Of a stretch of 64,000 nt of DNA, positions 35,688 to 44,425 are shown in pieces. Positions within the stretch are counted from its first letter, which is position 1, and each line of letters starts with the position of its first letter. Location: positions 2,772,001 to 2,836,000 of the forward strand of contig NZ_AP019807.1 of the NCBI RefSeq assembly GCF_007183175.1. Reading direction: 5' to 3'. Made by a program: the position numbers and the translations under genes. A model generated the notes under the pieces. That model was not told where the DNA came from. It saw only the letters and a program-made list of their open reading frames with translations, and ran no database searches. This stretch comes from Microbulbifer sp. GL-2 (lineage in GTDB: Bacteria; Pseudomonadota; Gammaproteobacteria; Pseudomonadales; Cellvibrionaceae).

Positions 35688-36389
35688 ATGAAAATAAAGT
35701 CAGTTCTCAGCGCGTTGACGCTGGCCACTGTCGCGACAGCGGCCCAGGCGCAAACTGCGTCAGTGGAAATCACGAATCTCACCCAGGGTATTTATTTTAC
35801 GCCGTTACTGGTTTCCGCACATGTTGGTGAATTTCACCTGTTTGAAACCGGCTCCGCCGCAAGCCCGGAATTACAAATGATGGCCGAAGGCGGTGATATC
35901 AGTGGTTTGGTAGCCGCTGCCACAGCAATGGGGGCGGCCAATGTGGAAAATCCTGCGGCCGGTTTGCTAGCTCCAGGCACCAGTACCAATATCGAGGCGC
36001 TTGATACCGGCAGCAATGGATTCCTGTCCATAACCGCCATGCTGTTACCCACCAATGACGGTTTTGTCGGTCTCGATGCTTGGAAAATACCCACCGAACC
36101 GGGCAGCTATACCCTTTACCTCAATGCCTATGATGCCGGCACCGAGGCCAATAATGAATTGCTCGTTGAGGGCAGCGGAGCGCCATTTGTTGCTGGTATC
36201 CCCGCCAATCCAGGCGCTAATGGAGGTGTGGGTGGAATAGGTATCACAGCAGAAGAAGTTAACCAGCAAGTACATATCCATCGCGGCAATATCGGCGACA
36301 CTGACCCCGACGCTGGCAGCAGTGACTTGGATGCCCGTATTCACCGCTGGTTGAACCCTGTAGCTAAGGTCGTCGTAACTGTTCAGTAA
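35688..36389 (+). CDS. Exported spondin-domain protein
   Basis: 233 residues: signal peptide 1-21 (ATVATAAQA-QT) and one Spond_N domain: VEITNLTQGIYFTPLLVSAH, ELQMMAEGGD, LLPTNDGFVGLDAW and NAYDAGTEANNE, with the acidic metal/adhesion residues of that fold. Spondin domains in bacteria are found in secreted or surface proteins and their role is little known. It is followed 24 bases later by a lipoprotein paralogue, and the two likely form an operon. A Phe-rich upstream gap of 290 bases holds the promoter. Confidence 0.86.
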   Translation: MKIKSVLSALTLATVATAAQAQTASVEITNLTQGIYFTPLLVSAHVGEFHLFETGSAASPELQMMAEGGDISGLVAAATAMGAANVENPAAGLLAPGTSTNIEALDTGSNGFLSITAMLLPTNDGFVGLDAWKIPTEPGSYTLYLNAYDAGTEANNELLVEGSGAPFVAGIPANPGANGGVGGIGITAEEVNQQVHIHRGNIGDTDPDAGSSDLDARIHRWLNPVAKVVVTVQ

Positions 36390-36412
36390 GAGTGCCTATG
36401 GGAGGATTCACC

Positions 36413-37153
36413 ATGAGAATATACACGTTGGGCGCTCTGCTATTGCCCCTGGCCATCACAGCCCTCCTGGCCGGTTGTAGCAGCGATAACAACAGCCGTA
36501 ATGACGAGCCAGCTACCCCTGTACCCACACCTACCCCGGAAGCTGTCACGTTGGGATTTGAAGTAACAATTACCAACCTGACCCAAAATCAGCCTCTGTC
36601 ACCAGTGGCGATAGTGGCCCACGATAGTACTTTGCGAGGCTGGGTTGTTGGTCAACCTTCCAGTGCCGGTCTCGAGCTGCTTGCCGAGGGCGGTGATAAC
36701 AGTGAGTTTCTGACTGGGCTGGAAGATTCAGGTAGTTATACCGATGTGAGTGGGACGGCACCGCTTGGACCCGGGGCAACTGAACGCTTTACCCTAGAGT
36801 TCGATGAAGAGGAGGAGGTGTTGTTGACGATTGTCACCATGCTGGTCAATACCAATGATGCATTTAGCGGACTCACGCAAATTGATATTTCCTCCCTGGC
36901 GGTAGGCGACTCACTGCAGAGACTGGCTCCGGTTTACGATGCCGGCACGGAGTTTAACAGCGAGCTAGTAGGCACTATTCCCGGCCCCGCCGACGGTGGC
37001 GAGGGTTTTAACGCTGAGCGGGATGATGTGGATTTTGTTGCACGTCATCCCGGCATAGTCAGCCGTGCGGATGGCTACGACGCGTCAGCTCTCGAGCAGT
37101 CACACCGTTTTGATCAGCCGGCCATGCTTCTGGAAATAACCCGGACCGAGTAA
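36413..37153 (+). CDS. Spondin-domain lipoprotein
   Basis: 246 residues from ATG 36413, with GGAGGA eight bases ahead. A lipoprotein signal ends in LLAGC (Cys 22), followed by a Pro/Thr linker (ATPVPTPTPEA) and a Spond_N domain like that of the gene before it: VTITNLTQNQPLSPVAIVAH, ELLAEGGDNSE, LVNTNDAFSGL, VYDAGTEFNSE. The pair may form a surface-bound and a free form of one module. Downstream lies a two-component system, possibly sharing the transcript through a perfect hairpin. Confidence 0.86.
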   Translation: MRIYTLGALLLPLAITALLAGCSSDNNSRNDEPATPVPTPTPEAVTLGFEVTITNLTQNQPLSPVAIVAHDSTLRGWVVGQPSSAGLELLAEGGDNSEFLTGLEDSGSYTDVSGTAPLGPGATERFTLEFDEEEEVLLTIVTMLVNTNDAFSGLTQIDISSLAVGDSLQRLAPVYDAGTEFNSELVGTIPGPADGGEGFNAERDDVDFVARHPGIVSRADGYDASALEQSHRFDQPAMLLEITRTE

Positions 37154-37187
37154 TAATTTCGCTGCTGGCGCGACAAACAATCTGGGG

Positions 37188-37224
37188 CCTGTCGCACCCC
37201 CTCCTCTGGAGGGGGTGCGACAGG
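37188..37224 (+). promoter_or_regulatory. Perfect 17-bp hairpin covering the response regulator's ribosome site
   Basis: CCTGTCGCACCCCCTCC and its exact complement are joined by TCT. The right arm ends in CAGG of CAGGAG, the ribosome site for ATG 37231. There is no T run, so it is not a simple terminator. It could limit read-through from the spondin genes, or hide the ribosome site in the transcript. Confidence 0.6.
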
Positions 37225-37230
37225 AGAAAG

Positions 37231-37959
37231 ATGATGAAGCGGTGGGGCACCATGAGCAAGCGCATTCTGATAATCGAGGACGATCACGACATACTGCGGT
37301 TGTTGCACATGCACCTGGAGACTCTGGGTTATTCGGTAACCACATGTGACAACGGAGAGCAGGGGTTGATGCGGGCCCTCAACCAGAAGTTCAATCTGCT
37401 GGTACTCGACGTAATGCTGCCGGGTCTGGATGGGTTGGAGATATGCAGACGCCTGAGGGATGCTGGTAGTGCCCTTCCGATCCTGATGCTTACCGCGCGT
37501 AATTCCGAGCTGGATCGTGTGCTGGGTCTCGAAATGGGAGCCGATGATTACCTTCCCAAGCCATTCGGTGTGCGCGAGCTTCAGGCACGGGTCAAAGCGC
37601 TGTTACGCCGCAGCGCACTTAACGCCCAGATGGCGCCTCAAACAGATTCTATGATCACCTGTGGCCGTCTGAAGATTGACTGTAGTAAACGGCTTGCAAT
37701 GCTGGATCAGCAGCACCTGGAACTTACAGCACGGGAATTCGACCTCCTGTTTTACCTCGCCAGTCACCCTGGTCGGGTATTTCGTCGAGCGCAGATTCTG
37801 GATGCAGTTTGGGGCTACCAGCACAGTGGTTACGAACACACAGTGAACTCACACATCAATCGCTTGCGCAGCAAACTGGAGCGGGACCCTGCACAACCGC
37901 AATACGTGTTGACAGTCTGGGGGGTGGGTTACAAATTCAATGATGCAATTCCTGCGTGA
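37231..37959 (+). CDS. OmpR-family response regulator
   Basis: DNA-binding regulator activated by phosphorylation. Receiver domain with acidic pair EDDHD, phospho-Asp in LVLDVMLPG, Thr in MLTARN and Lys in YLPKPFG; winged-helix output domain from about residue 140 (LTAREFDLLFYLASHPGRVFRRAQIL; YEHTVNSHINRLRSKLE). 242 residues from ATG 37231, which has AGGAG; MSKRILIIEDD at 37252 is the family-like start with a weaker site. Its stop overlaps the start of the sensor kinase. The target genes are unknown; the spondin pair next to it is a candidate. Confidence 0.93.
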   Translation: MMKRWGTMSKRILIIEDDHDILRLLHMHLETLGYSVTTCDNGEQGLMRALNQKFNLLVLDVMLPGLDGLEICRRLRDAGSALPILMLTARNSELDRVLGLEMGADDYLPKPFGVRELQARVKALLRRSALNAQMAPQTDSMITCGRLKIDCSKRLAMLDQQHLELTAREFDLLFYLASHPGRVFRRAQILDAVWGYQHSGYEHTVNSHINRLRSKLERDPAQPQYVLTVWGVGYKFNDAIPA

Positions 37960-39427
37960 CGCTTTCTATCGCCGCCTGGCTTTATTGCTGTTGTGCAGCT
38001 TTATTGCTGTGGGCGTGCTGTTTTTACTCCTGATGGGCTATCTGGTCAGTGCTTATCAAAACGAAGTGGCGCAGAACCTGCACCGCGACCTCGCTCGCCA
38101 CCTGGTTGAAGAAAATACATTATTTATCGAAGGCGCGCCGGATAAAGAGGGACTCTATCACCTGTTTCACGATTTGATGGTGTTGGGTCCAAACTTCGAA
38201 TTTTATCTGCTGAGTCCTCAGGGGGAGATCCTCGCCTATTCCGCTGATCCGGAACAGATAAAACGCCAGTTTATTGATACTAGGCCTATTCGTTCTTTTC
38301 TCGATAATCCCACGGAAATTCAGCGCACGATATACGGCCCAGACCCTCGCGACCACGAGCGACTGAAAGCCTTTTCCGCCGCTCCAGTAGAGCAGGGGGG
38401 GCAGTTAAAGGGATATATGTATGTGATTATCGGTAGCGAAGTGTTCGACGATGTGGTCCAGGGAGTTTGGCAGAATCATCTCTTACGCTGGGTAGTGGTG
38501 GTTTTTCTCGGCGGCCTGGTACTTAGTTTGATCGCATCTTTGTGGGTATTTGCCCTGCTCACCCGGCCGCTGAGACAGCTTACTCGGGATATGCAACATT
38601 TTCGCGCCGTGGGCCTGCAACAGGAATTGTCACCAACCCCCTGGGATACCAATGCGAATGATGTGGTCCACCGTCTCGGCAGTGCCTTCAACGAACTGTC
38701 CGCCTCACTGCGGGAGCAGTATCAGAGAATAAAAACTGTCGACGAAATGCGCCGTGAATTACTAACTCACATCTCTCACGATTTACGTACTCCACTCTCA
38801 TCTTTGCGAGGCTACCTGGAAACCTGGCTGATCAAGCGCGAGGAGCTGCACCCGGATGACAGTCGACACTATGTGGAAACGGCTTACCGCAACAGTAAGA
38901 AAGTGAACCGGCTGGTGGAGCAGTTATTCGAGCTGGCGTGCCTGGAAAGCGCCGATGTGCCGATGAATATTGAGCGTGTTGTGTTAGCGGAATTGATACA
39001 GGACGTACTACAAAAATTTACCTTAAAAGCGCACGAACAATGTGTGCACATGGATGTAAGCCCCCGAGATTCAAGCATCGTAGTACACGGCGATATTGAA
39101 AAACTGGAAAGGGTATTTTCCAACCTGGTAGAAAACGCCCTGCGGCACTGTGGCTCCGGTGATGAGGTCATCGTGCACTTGCGGCCGCAGGGTGATCAGG
39201 TCTTGGTGAGTGTGAAAGACAGCGGTATTGGAATTCCTGTAGATGATCTGCCGCATATTTTCGATGCCCATTACAGGGCTGCTAATAGTGTGCACGACAG
39301 CAGCGGGCAGGGCGGCCTGGGGCTTGCGATTACCAAAAGGCTGTTGGCTCTGCACCAAGCTGATATTTATGTGCACAGTACAGAAAACTGTGGCACTGCC
39401 TTTGAGTTCCAATTGAACCGTAGCTGA
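37940..39427 (+). CDS. Sensor histidine kinase
   Basis: 495 residues, inner membrane. Helix one at about 13-37 (LALLLLCSFIAVGVLFLLLMGYLV), periplasmic sensor loop of about 145 residues, helix two near 185-207 (WVVVVFLGGLVLSLIASLWVFALL), HAMP linker (LTRPLRQLTRDM), HisKA with phospho-His in LTHISHDLRTPLSSLRGYLETW, and HATPase_c with N box ENALRHC and G boxes DSGIGIP and GQGGLGLAI. It overlaps the regulator gene by 20 bases, showing a tightly coupled pair. The signal sensed is not known. Confidence 0.93.
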   Translation: MMQFLRDAFYRRLALLLLCSFIAVGVLFLLLMGYLVSAYQNEVAQNLHRDLARHLVEENTLFIEGAPDKEGLYHLFHDLMVLGPNFEFYLLSPQGEILAYSADPEQIKRQFIDTRPIRSFLDNPTEIQRTIYGPDPRDHERLKAFSAAPVEQGGQLKGYMYVIIGSEVFDDVVQGVWQNHLLRWVVVVFLGGLVLSLIASLWVFALLTRPLRQLTRDMQHFRAVGLQQELSPTPWDTNANDVVHRLGSAFNELSASLREQYQRIKTVDEMRRELLTHISHDLRTPLSSLRGYLETWLIKREELHPDDSRHYVETAYRNSKKVNRLVEQLFELACLESADVPMNIERVVLAELIQDVLQKFTLKAHEQCVHMDVSPRDSSIVVHGDIEKLERVFSNLVENALRHCGSGDEVIVHLRPQGDQVLVSVKDSGIGIPVDDLPHIFDAHYRAANSVHDSSGQGGLGLAITKRLLALHQADIYVHSTENCGTAFEFQLNRS

Positions 39428-39550
39428 CTGTAGTTGGGCCGGATGTGGGGAAAACCCAACTTCGCACAAGGGAATGGTGAGAGTACAGGGGAAAAGATCA
39501 GGGTAGGGGGGGCGATCGCCAATGTGACGATCACAGAGCCAGAGCAGAAA

Positions 39551-39763
39551 TCAGTTGGCAGAGTAAAACAGGCCATTGTTGCCTGAGGTAATCATGCCTC
39601 CACTCATGGTCTCGTCGATGATCTCCTTGGTCTGCTCCGCACAGCGACCACATTGGGAGGAAACTCCCAGCTGGCGCCTCAATGCCTTGACAGAAGTGGA
39701 GCCATCATAGACTGCCTCTTTGATTTGGCGGTCGGTTATACCTTTACAGATACATACATACAT
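39551..39763 (-). CDS. bfd: Bacterioferritin-associated ferredoxin
   Basis: Small [2Fe-2S] protein that reduces the haem of bacterioferritin to free stored iron. 70 residues from ATG 39763, with the four cysteines as MYVCICKG (CxC) and SSQCGRCAEQ (CxxC), the Bfd/NirB Fer2_BFD pattern. The longer frame to 39955 is not family-like. The C-terminal ten residues (SGNNGLFYSAN) are beyond the usual core. A Fur-like site lies about 60 bases upstream. Confidence 0.93.
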   Translation of the reverse strand: MYVCICKGITDRQIKEAVYDGSTSVKALRRQLGVSSQCGRCAEQTKEIIDETMSGGMITSGNNGLFYSAN

Positions 39764-39820
39764 CGTTGGAGGCTCTGGTCGATTACTGTTCAATAGTAGA
39801 CTGATGTAAATCCTATTGCA

Positions 39821-39840
39821 ATTGAGAATGAGTGTCAATA
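39821..39840. promoter_or_regulatory. Possible Fur box before bfd
   Basis: ATTGAGAATGAGTGTCAATA resembles the Fur consensus (GATAATGATAATCATTATC) in its hexamer pattern. Placement 58-77 bases upstream of the bfd start suits iron control, which is known for bfd in E. coli. A by-eye match only. Confidence 0.4.
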
Positions 39841-40096
39841 AGATTCCGAAAAGATTGCAAATCGACCACTTTGGTTCTTTTTTGTGCGCATTGTTGGGCC
39901 TTTTCTTCCTATTTGCGGCCTGGTTCACGCATAGCTGTTCTGCTATCAAGCTCATTTAAAAAATTTATGGGCCTGAATTAAGCGGGTGTGTATCATAGCG
40001 GCCCACTATTAATTCCCATTCGATTTATAGCTATTGCTCATAAATTGAACACTTCACATCTTATCAACAACCCATCATGGGATTGAGGAGGTTTTC
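39841..40096. other. Divergent bfd-peroxiredoxin region
   Basis: Holds the promoters of both genes; GAGGAGG immediately precedes the peroxiredoxin ATG. No further gene seen. Confidence 0.35.
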
Positions 40097-40699
40097 ATGG
40101 CAGTTCTGGTAGGCAAGCCGGCTCCGGATTTCACCGCTGCAGCGGTATTGGGTAACGGCGAAATCGTCGATACTTTTAACCTGAAAGAAGCGATCAAAGG
40201 TAAGAAGGCGGTAGTTTTCTTCTACCCACTGGACTTCACCTTCGTATGTCCTTCTGAGTTGATCGCTTTCGATCACCGCTTCGCTGAGTTTGAGAAGCGC
40301 GGTGTTGAGGTGATCGGTGTTTCCATCGATTCGCAGTTCTCTCACAACGCATGGCGCAACACTTCCGTCAATGACGGTGGTATTGGCCCGGTTAAGTACA
40401 CCCTGGTTGCAGACGTTAAGCACGAAATCTGCCAGGCATACGACGTTGAAGCTGACGCTGGTGTCGCTTTCCGCGGTTCCTTCCTGATCGACGAAGAAGG
40501 TAATGTTCGCCATCAGGTAGTCAATGACCTGCCGCTGGGTCGTAACGTTGATGAGATGCTGCGTATGGTTGACGCCCTGGCGTTCCACCAGGAGCACGGT
40601 GAAGTTTGCCCCGCCGGCTGGCAGGAAGGCGACAAAGGTATGAATGCTTCTCCTGAAGGTGTAGCGGCGTACCTGAGCGAGAATGCTGAAAAGCTGTAA
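40097..40699 (+). CDS. Typical 2-Cys peroxiredoxin (AhpC/TSA, Prx1 type)
   Basis: Reduces hydrogen peroxide and organic peroxides in the cytoplasm. 200 residues with the peroxidatic Cys in DFTFVCPSELIAF (residue about 51), catalytic Arg region, and resolving Cys in HGEVCPAGW (about 172); the GGIGP and C-terminal tail fit the peroxide-sensitive typical 2-Cys forms. No ahpF lies beside it, so it likely takes electrons from thioredoxin. A very strong ribosome site (GAGGAGG) and a good terminator suggest high expression. Confidence 0.95.
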   Translation: MAVLVGKPAPDFTAAAVLGNGEIVDTFNLKEAIKGKKAVVFFYPLDFTFVCPSELIAFDHRFAEFEKRGVEVIGVSIDSQFSHNAWRNTSVNDGGIGPVKYTLVADVKHEICQAYDVEADAGVAFRGSFLIDEEGNVRHQVVNDLPLGRNVDEMLRMVDALAFHQEHGEVCPAGWQEGDKGMNASPEGVAAYLSENAEKL

Positions 40700-40739
40700 G
40701 CTTGAGCGCTCGCTGGGGGTGAAGCCCCCACAGTGAAAG

Positions 40740-40763
40740 AACCGCCGAGAGGCGGTTTTTTCG
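40740..40763 (+). terminator. Terminator after the peroxiredoxin
   Basis: AACCGCC-GAGA-GGCGGTT followed by TTTTT. A second hairpin, TGGGGG/CCCCCA, lies just before it at 40714-40730. Confidence 0.88.
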
Positions 40764-40939
40764 TTTATATCAGTGTCAGTGCGCAGTTTTGTGTATCTGG
40801 CACCGGTGTCCGCGCGGAGTCTGGAAATAGCGACTAGAATTCTGCAGTCAGTCTTGCGTGGCGCCTAAATAGAGTTTTTGCCCGTTGGCTGCTAGTCTTA
40901 TCTGCAAGTACCGGATTGCTTTGGCGGCTCGATTTGCGT

Positions 40940-42142
40940 ATGAGACCTGCAATTCTTTTAAATATCGTCTATCACCTACGTGCCGGGAAGGCGTGTATTT
41001 TCCTCTCAACACTGCTTCTGTGTGGGCTGGCTCTGCCTGCGCGGGCGGTAGATATTGACGCCAGGGCCAAGGCTTTTGACCGCTACTTCCGGCACATGAT
41101 GGCGGGCAAGTCAATTCCTGGTGGCGCCTATGTAATCGTCGATGGCAACCGGGTGGTCGCCATGGATACCTATGGTGTGCGGATCAGAGGTAAGGCCGGC
41201 AAGGTGGATAGTGACACGGTGTTCCGCCTGGCCTCGGTGTCGAAAACCTTTGCTGCGAGTATGGCCACCATTCTGGAGCATGAGGATCGCTTCAGTTGGA
41301 ATGACAAAGTGGTCAATTTTGTGCCGGATCTGAGCTTCAAGACTTCATCCCTGTCGCGACAGCTACAGGTGGAGCATTTACTCAGTCACTCCTCAGGCCT
41401 GACCCCCAACGCCTACGATAACTACCTTGAGGACAACAAGCCGCTGAGTAAGATATTGCCGAAATTCGCCAATATTGACCCGCGCTGCACTCCAGGGAAG
41501 TGTTATGGCTACCAGAATGTCTTGTTCAGCCTGATTGAGGATGTGATTTTTGGGGCTACCGGCGTCTCCTTCGCCAGTCAGCTGAAAAAACGCATCTTCG
41601 TGCCGTTGAAAATGCAGAATGCCTCGGTGGGTTGGGAGAGCTTTATGGCCTCTGACAACCGCGCCGCGCCCCATGTGCAGACGGGCAGCGGTTGGCGCCC
41701 GGTGAAAGTTGAGAAAGAGTATTACTTCGCCGCACCGGCGGCAGGGGTAAACGCGAGTATCTCCGATATGGCCCAGTGGCTGAAAGCGCAGATGGGTTAC
41801 TACCCGAAAGTGCTGTCCCCGGAGGTGATTGAGGATATGACCACTGAGCGGGTGGCAACCCAGCGTCATATGCGCCATCGCATTTGGCGGGACTACCTGT
41901 CCCATGCCGGTTATGGTTTGGGCTGGCGCCTGTACACCATTGGCGATGATCGCATTATCTATCACGGTGGCTGGGTGGCAGGCTTTCGCGCGGCGGTGGC
42001 CTATTCGGAGAAATTGAAGATCGGTATCGCCATCCTGATGAACGCGGAGTCCCGTGTAATCTCAGATTTGACCGCAAACTTTGTGATCGATATTACCGGC
42101 AAGGGTACCCCTGTCACCGTCAAGGCCAGCGGGGATCGTTGA
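40940..42142 (+). CDS. Exported serine hydrolase, beta-lactamase/DD-peptidase fold (class C-related)
   Basis: 400 residues from ATG 40940. Signal peptide to about residue 36 (GLALPARA-VD). The three motifs of the penicillin-binding fold: SVSK in FRLASVSKTFAAS (SxxK), YQN in CYGYQNVLFSLIEDV (YxN) and HGG in IIYHGGWVAGFRA (KTG position). This makes it an AmpC-like esterase, peptidase or beta-lactamase in the periplasm; the HGG form is more usual in the esterase/peptidase branch. No ampR regulator lies beside it, so an antibiotic role is not supported. Confidence 0.88.
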   Translation: MRPAILLNIVYHLRAGKACIFLSTLLLCGLALPARAVDIDARAKAFDRYFRHMMAGKSIPGGAYVIVDGNRVVAMDTYGVRIRGKAGKVDSDTVFRLASVSKTFAASMATILEHEDRFSWNDKVVNFVPDLSFKTSSLSRQLQVEHLLSHSSGLTPNAYDNYLEDNKPLSKILPKFANIDPRCTPGKCYGYQNVLFSLIEDVIFGATGVSFASQLKKRIFVPLKMQNASVGWESFMASDNRAAPHVQTGSGWRPVKVEKEYYFAAPAAGVNASISDMAQWLKAQMGYYPKVLSPEVIEDMTTERVATQRHMRHRIWRDYLSHAGYGLGWRLYTIGDDRIIYHGGWVAGFRAAVAYSEKLKIGIAILMNAESRVISDLTANFVIDITGKGTPVTVKASGDR

Positions 42143-42242
42143 TCCCCGCAGTAGTGCTTCTAGCTCTCACCCCTTGAAACCCGCCAGAAGGGCCTCATAT
42201 CTGCTCCCTGTTCCGATTGACTTGTATGGGGAGAACTAATAG

Positions 42243-44162
42243 ATGACCGTTGCGGCCCAAAAAGAAAGCCATGGATTCCAGACGGAAGCCAAGCAGCTAT
42301 TACACCTGATGATCCACTCGCTCTACTCCAACAAGGAGATTTTCCTGCGCGAGTTGGTTTCCAACGCTTCCGATGCTGCAGACAAGTTGCGCTTCGAAGC
42401 TTTGTCCAAGCCCGAGCTGCTGAGCGAGGACACCGACCTGCGCATTCGGATTGAATTCGACAAGGACGAGGGCACCCTGACCATTACCGATAACGGTATT
42501 GGCATGAGTCGCGATGAAGTTATCGAAAACCTCGGTACCATTGCCCGCTCAGGTACCTCTGCATTTATGCAACAGCTTACCGGTGACCAGCAAAAAGATG
42601 CGCACCTGATTGGTCAGTTTGGTGTGGGTTTCTACTCCGCATTTATTGTCGCCGACAAAGTAGAAGTATTTACCCGTCGTGCTGGTGTGGAAGCTGACCA
42701 GGGTGTGCACTGGGAATGTCACGGCGAAGCGGAATATTCCGTGGAAAATGTAGAGTGGCCCCAGCGCGGTACCCGCGTGGTGCTGCACTTGAAAGAAGAT
42801 GCCAAAGAGTATGCCGATGGCTGGCGCTTGCGCTCCATTATTAAAAAGTACTCCGATCACATCGCCATTCCGGTGGAAATGCTGAAAGAGGAAATGCCGG
42901 CGGCAGAAGAGGGCGAGGAGCCGAAAGAAGAGAAAGCACCTGAATTTGAAGCGGTCAATGCCGCCCAGGCCCTGTGGACCCGCCCGCGCTCTGAGGTGAA
43001 ATCCGAGGAGTACAAGGAATTCTACAAACATATCTCCCACGACTTCGACGACCCGTTGATTTGGAGCCACAACCGTGTAGAGGGCAAGCAGGATTACACC
43101 AGCCTGCTGTATATCCCCGCGCGTGCTCCGTTTGACCTGTATCAGCGCGATGCGGCCCGCGGCCTCAAGCTCTATGTACAGCGCACCTTTATCATGGATG
43201 ACGCCGAGCAGTTCCTGCCGCTGTATCTGCGCTTTGTGAAGGGAGTGCTGGATTCCAACGACCTGCCGCTGAACGTATCCCGTGAAATCCTGCAGAAGGA
43301 TCGCAATACTGATGCGATCAAGAGCGCCCTGACCAAGCGCGTTCTGGATATGCTGGACAAGCTGGCGAAAAAGGATGGCGACGAGTACCAAAAATTCTGG
43401 GATCTGTTCGGCAATGTACTGAAAGAAGGTCCGGCAGAAGACTTTTCCAACAAGGAAAAAGTGGCCAAGCTGCTGCGCTTTGCAACCACCCACACTGATA
43501 CTGACAAGCAGGATCAGTCCCTGGAAGATTATATCGGGCGCATGAAAGATGGCCAAAAGGCGATCTACTATGTTTGCGCTGATAACTTTGCCACCGCAAA
43601 ATCCAGCCCTTACCTGGAAGTTTTCCGCAAGAAGGGTATTGAGGTTCTGCTGCTCACCGACCAGGTGGATGAGTGGTTCGTAGGCCATATGAACGAATTC
43701 GATGGCAAACAGTTCCAGGACGTGGCCAAGGGCGCGCTGGACCTGGGTGAAGCCGAAAGCGATGAGGACAAGGCCGAGCGCGAAAAGGTTGAGAAGGAGT
43801 CCGGTGCCCTGGTTGAACGGGTACAGGAAGTACTAGAAGAGCGCGTTGAGTCTGTGCGCGCGACCACTCGCCTGGTGGATTCTCCTGCATGTCTGGTCGT
43901 GAGCGAACAGGATATGGGCCCGCAGATGCGCCGTATTCTGGAGCAGGCTGGCCAAGCCCTGCCGGATGCCAAGCCTATCTTTGAGCTGAACCCGTCTCAC
44001 CCGCTGGTACAGCGTCTGGATCAGGAACAGGATGAGGATCGCTTCGCGGACCTCACCAATATCCTGATGGACCAGGCCAACCTGGCTGCGGGCAACCAGC
44101 TGGCAGATCCGGCCGACTATGTGCGCCGCCTGAATACGCTGCTGCTGGAAATGCACGGCTAA
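42243..44162 (+). CDS. htpG: Chaperone HtpG (bacterial Hsp90)
   Basis: ATP-driven cytosolic chaperone dimer. 639 residues with the GHKL ATPase N-domain: IFLRELVSNASDAADKLRF, DNGIGMSRDEV, GTIARSGTSAF and GQFGVGFYSAF; middle domain with LPLNVSREILQ; C-terminal dimer domain ending ADPADYVRRLNTLLLEMHG. Full length. GGGAGAACTAATAG precedes the ATG; no heat-shock promoter could be fixed by eye in the 100-base gap. Confidence 0.98.
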   Translation: MTVAAQKESHGFQTEAKQLLHLMIHSLYSNKEIFLRELVSNASDAADKLRFEALSKPELLSEDTDLRIRIEFDKDEGTLTITDNGIGMSRDEVIENLGTIARSGTSAFMQQLTGDQQKDAHLIGQFGVGFYSAFIVADKVEVFTRRAGVEADQGVHWECHGEAEYSVENVEWPQRGTRVVLHLKEDAKEYADGWRLRSIIKKYSDHIAIPVEMLKEEMPAAEEGEEPKEEKAPEFEAVNAAQALWTRPRSEVKSEEYKEFYKHISHDFDDPLIWSHNRVEGKQDYTSLLYIPARAPFDLYQRDAARGLKLYVQRTFIMDDAEQFLPLYLRFVKGVLDSNDLPLNVSREILQKDRNTDAIKSALTKRVLDMLDKLAKKDGDEYQKFWDLFGNVLKEGPAEDFSNKEKVAKLLRFATTHTDTDKQDQSLEDYIGRMKDGQKAIYYVCADNFATAKSSPYLEVFRKKGIEVLLLTDQVDEWFVGHMNEFDGKQFQDVAKGALDLGEAESDEDKAEREKVEKESGALVERVQEVLEERVESVRATTRLVDSPACLVVSEQDMGPQMRRILEQAGQALPDAKPIFELNPSHPLVQRLDQEQDEDRFADLTNILMDQANLAAGNQLADPADYVRRLNTLLLEMHG

Positions 44163-44255
44163 GCGATTCGCTCCATTTACGGGCTCGCCCTGTGAGCCCA
44201 GCGCGTTAAAGCCCTGCGGGGTGCCCGCGCGCTTCTGATGTACGGCCCCTGTCGT

Positions 44256-44310
44256 AACGGCCCGCTGATAATTCGGCATGGCTGGTTGCTGCAGCGGGCC
44301 GTTTTTTGTT
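44256..44310 (+). terminator. Terminator after htpG
   Basis: AACGGCCCGCTG (44256-44267) pairs exactly with CAGCGGGCCGTT (44292-44303), followed by a T-rich run. Confidence 0.88.
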
Positions 44311-44425
44311 TTTTTACTGTAGTTTTGCAAAGTTGCGTGCAAATTCCCGCAATTTGAACCCTTTGGGCTTAGCGGGTCATACCTCTATAATCCCAGGCCA
44401 CGAGATAAGCTTTATCGGAATCACT

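Noticed and set aside
40940..42142. AmpC beta-lactamase (resistance gene)
   Set aside because: Only the general SxxK/YxN/HxG fold motifs are present, HGG replaces KTG, and no ampR is nearby; called a serine hydrolase of unknown substrate.
42549..43688. 379-codon frame opposite htpG
   Set aside because: Antisense shadow of htpG.
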